A program made the translations under genes and the position numbers. A stretch of 11,050 nucleotides of DNA from Alphaproteobacteria bacterium UBA6187 (GTDB lineage: Bacteria > Pseudomonadota > Alphaproteobacteria > Rickettsiales > UBA6187): the NCBI GenBank assembly GCA_002422795.1, contig DITJ01000009.1, positions 1-11,050 of the forward strand, written 5' to 3'. Under the pieces are notes generated by a model. The model ran no database searches, was not told where the DNA came from, and saw nothing but the letters and a program-made list of their open reading frames with translations. Below are positions 6,885-11,050 of this stretch, in pieces; within the stretch, counting starts at the first letter, position 1, and each line of letters begins with the position of its first letter.

Positions 6885-6914
6885 AAAAAGCCCCCTGTTT
6901 CCAGGGGGCTTTTT
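6885..6914 (-). terminator. Rho-independent terminator after typA
   Basis: GCCCCCTG (6890-6897) and CAGGGGGC (6902-6909) form a perfect 8-bp GC-rich stem with a four-base loop. It is flanked by A5 on the left and T5 on the right, so on the minus strand the hairpin ends in a T-run. The symmetry makes it potentially bidirectional. It separates typA from the downstream flavoprotein gene. Confidence 0.9.
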
Positions 6915-6932
6915 AGTATATAATAAATCAAA

Positions 6933-8747
6933 TTATGACTTCTTACCAGCCTTTTTCCTATCATTCGGGCTAAGGTATTTCTTACGAAGGCGCAAGTTCT
7001 TCGGCGTTACTTCCACCAATTCATCTTCACCGATATAAAGAATCATGTCCTCTAAAGAAAGGATTTTAGCAGGAACAAGGCGAATCGCCTCATCAGTACC
7101 TGACGCGCGCACGTTAGTAAGCTGCTTACCTTTTAGTACGTTAATATCAAGGTCGTTGCTGCGGTTATGCTCACCAACTATCATGCCTTCATAAACCTTT
7201 TCCTGTGGCTTAATAAACATAATACCACGGTCTTGCAGGTTCCAGATAGCGTAAGCTACCGCTTCACCTTGTGCGTTAGAAATAAGCGCACCGTTACGGC
7301 GGCCTTCAATATCGCCTTTATATGGCTGATGGCTGTGGTAAATACGGTTCATAACACCAGTACCGCGTGTATCAGTTAAGAACTCGCTCTGGTAACCGAT
7401 AAGGCCACGTGATGGCGCATGGAACATGATACGGGTTTTGTTACCGCCAGATGGGCGCATATCAGTCATCACACCTTTACGCTGGCTAACTTTATCAACT
7501 ACAACACCGCTATATTCATCATCCACGTCGATCATTACTTCTTCGATTGGCTCAAGCTTATTTCCATTTTCATCTTCACGCATAAGCACTTTAGGACGGG
7601 AAACGGTAAGCTCGAAACCTTCACGGCGCATAGTTTCAATTAGAACGCCAAGCTGTAACTCGCCGCGGCCACCAACTTCAAAAGCATCTTTTGATTCAGA
7701 TTCAGTAACGGTAATAGCAACGTTGGTTTCAGCTTCAGCAAATAGACGGTCACGGATCATACGTGAAGTAACTTTAGTACCTTCCTGCCCTGCAAGCGGA
7801 GAATCGTTTACGCTTAAGGAGATAGACATTGTAGGTGGGTCAATCGGGGTAGATATAACCGGCTGCGTTACTTTAGGGTCGCAGATAGTATCAGCAACCG
7901 ATGCTTTTGCCATTCCGGCAACGCAGATAATATCACCTGCATAAGCTTCTTCAATCGGGATACGTTTAACACCAAGGAATGATTGCAGCTTGGTAAGCCT
8001 GCCAACTTCAACAACTTTACCATCAAGGTCAATTGCATTAATAGGCATGTTAACTTTAGCTACACCACTATAAATACGGCCAGTTAGAACGCGGCCTAAG
8101 AATGAATCCGATTCAAGCAGGGTTACAAGCATTGCAAAAGGAGCATCAGGATTGCCGGTAGGCTTCTGCACATGGCTGATTACTGTCTCTAACAGTGGGC
8201 TAAGGTCAACCCTAGGGTCAGAAAGTTCTTTAGCTGCCCAGCCGCTACGGCCAGATGCATAAAGAATTGGGAAATCAAGCTGTAGGTCGTTTGCGTCCAG
8301 GGATACGAATAGATCGAATACTTCATCGATAACTTCTTCTGGCCTGCCATCAGGCCTATCAACTTTATTGATAAGTACAATCGGGCGAAGACCCTGTTTA
8401 AGTGCTTTAGAAAGTACGAATTTAGTCTGCGGCATAGGGCCTTCAGCAGCATCAACAAGCAGGATAACACCATCTGCCATGGAAAGTACGCGCTCTACTT
8501 CTCCACCAAAGTCAGCGTGGCCTGGGGTATCGATAATGTTAATGTGGATGTCATTCCAATATACTGAAGTACATTTTGCGAGAATCGTGATTCCGCGTTC
8601 TTTTTCAATATCGTTACTATCCATAACGCAGGTATCAACAGATTCGTTCAGGCGGAATGTGCCGCTCTGTTTCAATATGGAGTCAATAAGTGTGGTTTTG
8701 CCATGGTCAACGTGTGCGATAATGGCGACGTTACGTAATTCTTTCAT
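6933..8747 (-). CDS. typA: Ribosome-associated translational GTPase TypA/BipA
   Basis: TypA/BipA is an EF-G-like GTPase that binds the 70S ribosome and helps 50S assembly and stress adaptation. The 604 residues match the usual length (about 607 in E. coli). G1 is AHVDHGKTT (11-19), the switch I region has ERGITI (50-55), G3 is DTPGHADF (73-80) and G4 is NKVD (127-130). The EF-G-like domains III and V follow, with GGRGELQLGVLIE and SRGLIGYQSEF. The BipA-specific C-terminal region ends in LRLRKKYLSPNDRKKAG. All GTPase residues appear intact. The start at 8747 (MKELRNVAIIAHVDHG) is the usual one but has no Shine-Dalgarno site. A TATAAT box at 8848-8853 gives a leader of about 94 bases, and transcription ends at 6885-6914. 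Confidence 0.97.
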   Translation of the reverse strand: MKELRNVAIIAHVDHGKTTLIDSILKQSGTFRLNESVDTCVMDSNDIEKERGITILAKCTSVYWNDIHINIIDTPGHADFGGEVERVLSMADGVILLVDAAEGPMPQTKFVLSKALKQGLRPIVLINKVDRPDGRPEEVIDEVFDLFVSLDANDLQLDFPILYASGRSGWAAKELSDPRVDLSPLLETVISHVQKPTGNPDAPFAMLVTLLESDSFLGRVLTGRIYSGVAKVNMPINAIDLDGKVVEVGRLTKLQSFLGVKRIPIEEAYAGDIICVAGMAKASVADTICDPKVTQPVISTPIDPPTMSISLSVNDSPLAGQEGTKVTSRMIRDRLFAEAETNVAITVTESESKDAFEVGGRGELQLGVLIETMRREGFELTVSRPKVLMREDENGNKLEPIEEVMIDVDDEYSGVVVDKVSQRKGVMTDMRPSGGNKTRIMFHAPSRGLIGYQSEFLTDTRGTGVMNRIYHSHQPYKGDIEGRRNGALISNAQGEAVAYAIWNLQDRGIMFIKPQEKVYEGMIVGEHNRSNDLDINVLKGKQLTNVRASGTDEAIRLVPAKILSLEDMILYIGEDELVEVTPKNLRLRKKYLSPNDRKKAGKKS

Positions 8748-8847
8748 TTTATAATCATCAACTTATGGGTTCTGGGAAAAATGCCTTATACAGGTTTTCT
8801 GCCGAATATACAATAACAATTTTGTTGCAGTGCAAACAAGTGGTTTT

Positions 8848-8875
8848 ATTATAGCCTTCCTTCACAGATTATTAA
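8848..8875 (-). promoter_or_regulatory. Candidate typA promoter
   Basis: On the minus strand TATAAT (8848-8853) is preceded, after 16 bases, by TTAATA (8870-8875), a four-of-six -35 match. Transcription would start near 8841. The inverted repeat arm at 8876-8884 abuts the -35 box. Confidence 0.45.
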
Positions 8876-8924
8876 AGTGCAGGTTGTTAGTCTAAGTACA
8901 AGCGTCCAGCGTCTTACCTGCACT
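8876..8924. repeat. Nine-bp perfect inverted repeat upstream of typA
   Basis: AGTGCAGGT (8876-8884) and ACCTGCACT (8916-8924) are perfect inverted repeats with a 31-base spacer, which holds a direct repeat of AGCGTC. It lies just upstream of the candidate typA promoter. It could be a protein-binding site, a structured RNA element or the scar of an older palindromic repeat. No T-run follows it on either strand, so a terminator is unlikely. Confidence 0.4.
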
Positions 8925-8985
8925 AAAATTTATGTCAGCCAATTTTACTGATTGGTATAGGAACCTACAGCGAATTAGCAGATGC

Positions 8986-9208
8986 TGTCATTCCAGAAGC
9001 TAGAGAGGCTTCTCATGAAACAGGCTATTTCAGCCGTTTTCATGAGTTAGCCGAACTTGCTATCTGGAATCCAGTTGCTTATAAAGCATCTTTATTATTA
9101 AAGTGATTGAGAAGTTTTTGATTTATAGAAAACTGGATTCCAGATATTAATAAAACCTAGGATTTACTAAGCGCGTAAATCCAATGTTTTCTAAATTCTG
9201 GAATGACA
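8986..9208. repeat. Composite palindromic element B with terminal inverted repeats
   Basis: TGTCATTCCAGAA (8986-8998) and TTCTGGAATGACA (9196-9208) are perfect 13-bp terminal inverted repeats. Inside are a CTCATGAAA / TTTCATGAG hairpin near 9012-9048, a perfect 16-bp repeat TATCTGGAATCCAGTT (9061-9076) / AACTGGATTCCAGATA (9131-9146), and GGATTTAC (9160-9167) / GTAAATCC (9175-9182) around TAAGCGC. The right half has the same order of parts as element A at 55-182. The left half is different from what a symmetric element would predict from A. No clear target duplication is seen. The element ends 33 bases beyond the parD-like stop codon. The remainder of the gene-free stretch 8748-9241 holds the typA promoter and the 9-bp inverted repeat, and otherwise only an uncertain open frame at 8927-9106. 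Confidence 0.7.
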
Positions 9209-9241
9209 ATATCCAACAATTTGCTACAGGTTCTAAAGGAG

Positions 9242-9505
9242 TTACTCAGACAAGCGGTTAATGCGTTCCTCAAAGTAACTCTTGCCGCTTACCAATTCGG
9301 ATGTACCATTTTGTACAGCATCCAGACGTGGTTTTATTGCGCTGCGTATCCAGGAGATTTCATTGGGAGAAAGTTGATCCCGCCCTATAAAGAAACGACG
9401 TAATGCTTCGCGCACTACCTCGCTGGCGCTGCCATACATACCAGTACTTACATGCTCATGTACGCGGTCTTCCAGCTCTTTTGGTAGCGATACATGTATG
9501 GTCAT
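9242..9505 (-). CDS. ParD-like ribbon-helix-helix antitoxin, apparently without toxin
   Basis: This 87-residue protein has the ParD/CopG antitoxin pattern: the beta strand MTIHVSLPKEL, then the helix-turn-helix segment GMYGSASEVVREALRRF (22-38), which contains the family hallmark Y-G-S-A-S-E-V-V-R-x-A-L-R. ParD antitoxins bind DNA as dimers and neutralise ParE-type toxins with their C-terminal half, here about residues 45-87. A ParE gene would be expected directly after the stop on the minus strand, but none is visible. Repeat element B begins 33 bases away instead. GAGG lies five bases before the ATG. The promoter is a perfect consensus within a 17-bp palindrome (9534-9581), which suits autoregulation. 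It is either an orphan antitoxin or the survivor of a broken pair. Confidence 0.82.
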   Translation of the reverse strand: MTIHVSLPKELEDRVHEHVSTGMYGSASEVVREALRRFFIGRDQLSPNEISWIRSAIKPRLDAVQNGTSELVSGKSYFEERINRLSE

Positions 9506-9533
9506 GGCGGCCTCGAAATTATTAATTTATTTT

Positions 9534-9581
9534 ATTATAGGCTTTATGCGAAAGATTGTCAATTTTTCGCATAAAGCCTAT
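9534..9581 (-). promoter_or_regulatory. Consensus promoter and palindromic operator of the parD-like gene
   Basis: On the minus strand TTGACA (9557-9562) and TATAAT (9534-9539) are separated by 17 bases, an exact sigma70 consensus. A perfect 17-bp inverted repeat, ATAGGCTTTATGCGAAA (9537-9553) / TTTCGCATAAAGCCTAT (9565-9581), covers the spacer and the bases upstream of -35. The -35 box sits in its centre. A ribbon-helix-helix protein bound there would block RNA polymerase. As RNA the palindrome would form a strong hairpin, so a second role as terminator of the upstream lipoprotein gene (stop at 9591) is possible, although no T-run follows. Confidence 0.75.
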
Positions 9582-9590
9582 CAAGGATTA

Positions 9591-10118
9591 TTAATTAACC
9601 TGCTGCTCTAAAATCAACTCCCTGGTGGTTTTTGTAATTTTATATGATTCTGGCACAGTGAAGCATTTATCAAGATATGATACCAGGTATTTATCTTCGA
9701 TCAGGCTGCGCACCTCTAGTGCCTCTTTAGGGGCAACCTTCCTTTCTATAGTCTTAATCTGCTCTTTTGCTCGGTTATCACGAAGTTCGTCGGCTATAAT
9801 ATAGAAAGCATAGGCAAGATGTTCTGGCTTGGCTGGGTCAATTTTATCCACCGAGCGGCTTAGTATCTGATCATATTTTACTGTATTTCTTCCATTAAGT
9901 TCCAGCATTTCATTGCCAAGAGTATAGGCTTCAGGAGTACCTTCTATTATACATTTATCCAGGGCGGTGTATCTTTTCTTTTTTTTCTGGGTTTTTTCAT
10001 CATGCTTTGCAACAGCAAAAACCAGACCAGATTGGACAGTGGCGCTGATTACGTTGGCAATACATCCTGAAGTAGATAATAATGCCGTTAAACAGAATAA
10101 AACTGTAATTATTTGCAT
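9591..10118 (-). CDS. Hypothetical small lipoprotein
   Basis: I do not recognise this 175-residue protein. The N-terminus is a short hydrophobic signal ending in LLSTSGC, so Cys19 is a likely lipidation site; Thr at -3 is not the commonest residue but is tolerated. A second hydrophobic stretch (21-37) follows at once, then a basic patch with four lysines (45-48). The rest is charged and mainly helical, with Cys56 and Cys152 as possible disulphide partners. The segment SRSVDKIDPAKPEHLAYAFYIIADEL resembles helical-repeat proteins only in general character. The lysines are encoded partly by an eight-base A/T homopolymer (9979-9986), a slippage-prone site. A good promoter precedes it (10162-10190). 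No Shine-Dalgarno site is seen at the ATG. Confidence 0.65.
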   Translation of the reverse strand: MQIITVLFCLTALLSTSGCIANVISATVQSGLVFAVAKHDEKTQKKKKRYTALDKCIIEGTPEAYTLGNEMLELNGRNTVKYDQILSRSVDKIDPAKPEHLAYAFYIIADELRDNRAKEQIKTIERKVAPKEALEVRSLIEDKYLVSYLDKCFTVPESYKITKTTRELILEQQVN

Positions 10119-10161
10119 ATAGCTTATAGAAGAAATAGAAGCTGTTGTTTACGTAAAGGCT

Positions 10162-10190
10162 ATAATAGTGTAAAAATGGCTTCTTTTCAA
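10162..10190 (-). promoter_or_regulatory. Promoter of the hypothetical lipoprotein
   Basis: On the minus strand TTGAAA (10185-10190) and TATTAT (10162-10167) are separated by 17 bases, five of six matches in each box. The leader to the ATG would be about 37 bases. On the plus strand TATAAT at 10161-10166 overlaps the same bases and may serve cysS, but it has no good -35 box. Confidence 0.55.
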
Positions 10191-10209
10191 AACATTGTTT
10201 ATTAAAATT

Positions 10210-11050
10210 ATGAATATAACATTATCCAATTCCCTTAAGCGCAAAAAAGAAATTTTTGTACCTATTGATGAAAAAAACGTGCGTATGTATGTATGCGGCC
10301 CAACGGTATATGACCGTGCCCATATCGGCAATGCCCGCGCGGTGGTGGTGTTTGATGTTTTATACAGGGTAATGCGCCATAAATATGGAGCATCCCATGT
10401 TAAATATGTTCGTAATATTACCGATGTAGATGATAAAATAAATGCGGCTGCCGCTAAAATTCCAGGCAGTGAAGATATTAATAAAAAAATTGAAAAGCTT
10501 ACAACCGCCACCACGGAAATGTTCCATGCAGATATGGCGGCGCTTAATTGCCTGCTGCCTGATGTTGAGCCACGCGCAACCACGCATATCCCTGAAATGC
10601 TGGATATGATTGATAAATTAATAGCAAACGGCAATGCTTACGCAGCAAATGGTCATGTATTATTCCGCGTGAGCAGTGATCCTAAATACGGGCATCTTTC
10701 AGGCCGCTCCACCGATGAAATGGTGGCGGGCGCGCGGGTGGAAGTTGCGCCATATAAAGAAAACCCGATGGATTTTGTGCTGTGGAAGCCGTCGACGGAC
10801 GACCAGCCGGGGTGGGACAGCCCATGGGGCTACGGGCGACCGGGTTGGCATATCGAATGTTCGGCCATGGCGCAGGAATTGCTGGGCGCGAGTTTCGACA
10901 TCCACGCCGGCGGCATGGACCTGCAGTTCCCGCATCATGAAAACGAAATCGCACAATCCGAAGGTGCTACCGGTGAAAAGTTTGTCAATTACTGGATGCA
11001 CAACGGATTTGTCCGTATCAATGAAGAAAAGATGTCCAAATCCCTGGGCA
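10210..11050 (+). CDS. cysS: Cysteinyl-tRNA synthetase, N-terminal 280 codons (runs off window)
   Basis: CysRS is a class I synthetase that charges tRNA-Cys. The frame is open from the ATG to the window end and covers most of the catalytic domain. The HIGH-type motif is HIGN (38-41) and KMSKS lies at 274-278. The zinc ligands by alignment to E. coli are Cys29, Cys217, His242 and Glu246. VVVFDVLYRVMRHKYG and YVRNITDVDDKIN (67-79) look alphaproteobacterial. From about residue 190 the DNA becomes GC-rich (10801-10920 is 80 of 120 bases G or C) and the protein reads GWDSPWGYGRPGWHIECSAM, DIHAGGMDLQFPHHENEIAQ and FVNYWMHNGFV. That style I associate with beta/gammaproteobacterial or sphingomonad enzymes. 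No Shine-Dalgarno site precedes the start. The C-terminal tRNA-binding part is outside the window. Confidence 0.96.
   Translation, partial: MNITLSNSLKRKKEIFVPIDEKNVRMYVCGPTVYDRAHIGNARAVVVFDVLYRVMRHKYGASHVKYVRNITDVDDKINAAAAKIPGSEDINKKIEKLTTATTEMFHADMAALNCLLPDVEPRATTHIPEMLDMIDKLIANGNAYAANGHVLFRVSSDPKYGHLSGRSTDEMVAGARVEVAPYKENPMDFVLWKPSTDDQPGWDSPWGYGRPGWHIECSAMAQELLGASFDIHAGGMDLQFPHHENEIAQSEGATGEKFVNYWMHNGFVRINEEKMSKSLG

Noticed and set aside
7426..7944. Open frame of 172 codons on the plus strand
   Set aside because: It lies wholly inside typA on the opposite strand, is serine/threonine/proline-rich low-complexity translation, and has no ribosome site. It is a shadow of typA codon use.
8876..8924. 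tRNA or small structured RNA gene
   Set aside because: Only one closing stem is apparent; D, anticodon and T arms are not found, so no tRNA is called.
8986..9208. Complete insertion sequence
   Set aside because: Terminal inverted repeats are present, but there is no transposase frame and no target duplication. It can only be a non-autonomous repeat.
9537..9581. Palindrome read as a simple Rho-independent terminator
   Set aside because: It has no T-run after the stem on either strand and contains a perfect -35 box in its centre, so an operator is the better reading, although termination is not excluded.
10149..10634. Open frame of 161 codons on the minus strand
   Set aside because: It is antisense to cysS, whose frame on the plus strand has unmistakable synthetase motifs.

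Overview
The window is an 11 kb chromosomal segment of a low-GC (about 40% by eye) bacterium, most probably an alphaproteobacterium. The reasons are the alphaproteobacterial look of the N-terminal cysteinyl-tRNA synthetase, ThiC, the TIGR03862-like flavoprotein and the RidA protein. The intergenic spaces also carry nested palindromic repeats ending in ATGACA, of a kind common in Rickettsiales-like and other host-associated or small-genome alphaproteobacteria. The lineage call is inference. ThiC argues against a strongly reduced genome.

Layout: 1-182 is the right-hand part of a composite palindromic repeat (element A). 259-1797 (+) holds a GT-B glycosyltransferase followed by a RidA-family protein. 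1868-3374 (-) is a compact run read as antitoxin, YafQ-like toxin, then a YihY/BrkB membrane protein, with one-base and two-base junctions. 3491-5374 (+) is thiC. 5409-5540 is a GC-rich foldback repeat between convergent genes. 5578-6786 (-) is a HI0933/BaiN-type flavoprotein, and 6933-8747 (-) is typA/bipA with a strong terminator after it. 8748-9241 has no convincing gene; it holds the typA promoter, an inverted repeat and a second palindromic element (B). 9242-9505 (-) is a ParD-like antitoxin without a visible ParE partner, behind a perfect sigma70 consensus promoter inside a 17-bp palindrome. 9591-10118 (-) is an unrecognised small lipoprotein. 10210 to the window end (+) is the first 280 codons of cysS, which has a GC-rich patch and a possible mosaic structure.

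The genes do not form one pathway. They are mostly housekeeping or maintenance functions (thiamine pyrimidine synthesis, tRNA charging, ribosome-associated GTPase, enamine deamination) with two toxin-antitoxin-type insertions. The notable content is intergenic. Elements A and B share the same order of nested hairpins, and a second short repeat at 1821-1854 and 6826-6878 has a nearly invariant 20-base core inside stems of unrelated sequence. No CRISPR array, tRNA, rRNA, phage or complete insertion sequence was seen. I see no clear new multi-gene system; the best candidates for something undescribed are the two palindromic repeat families, the parD promoter-palindrome arrangement and the cysS patch.
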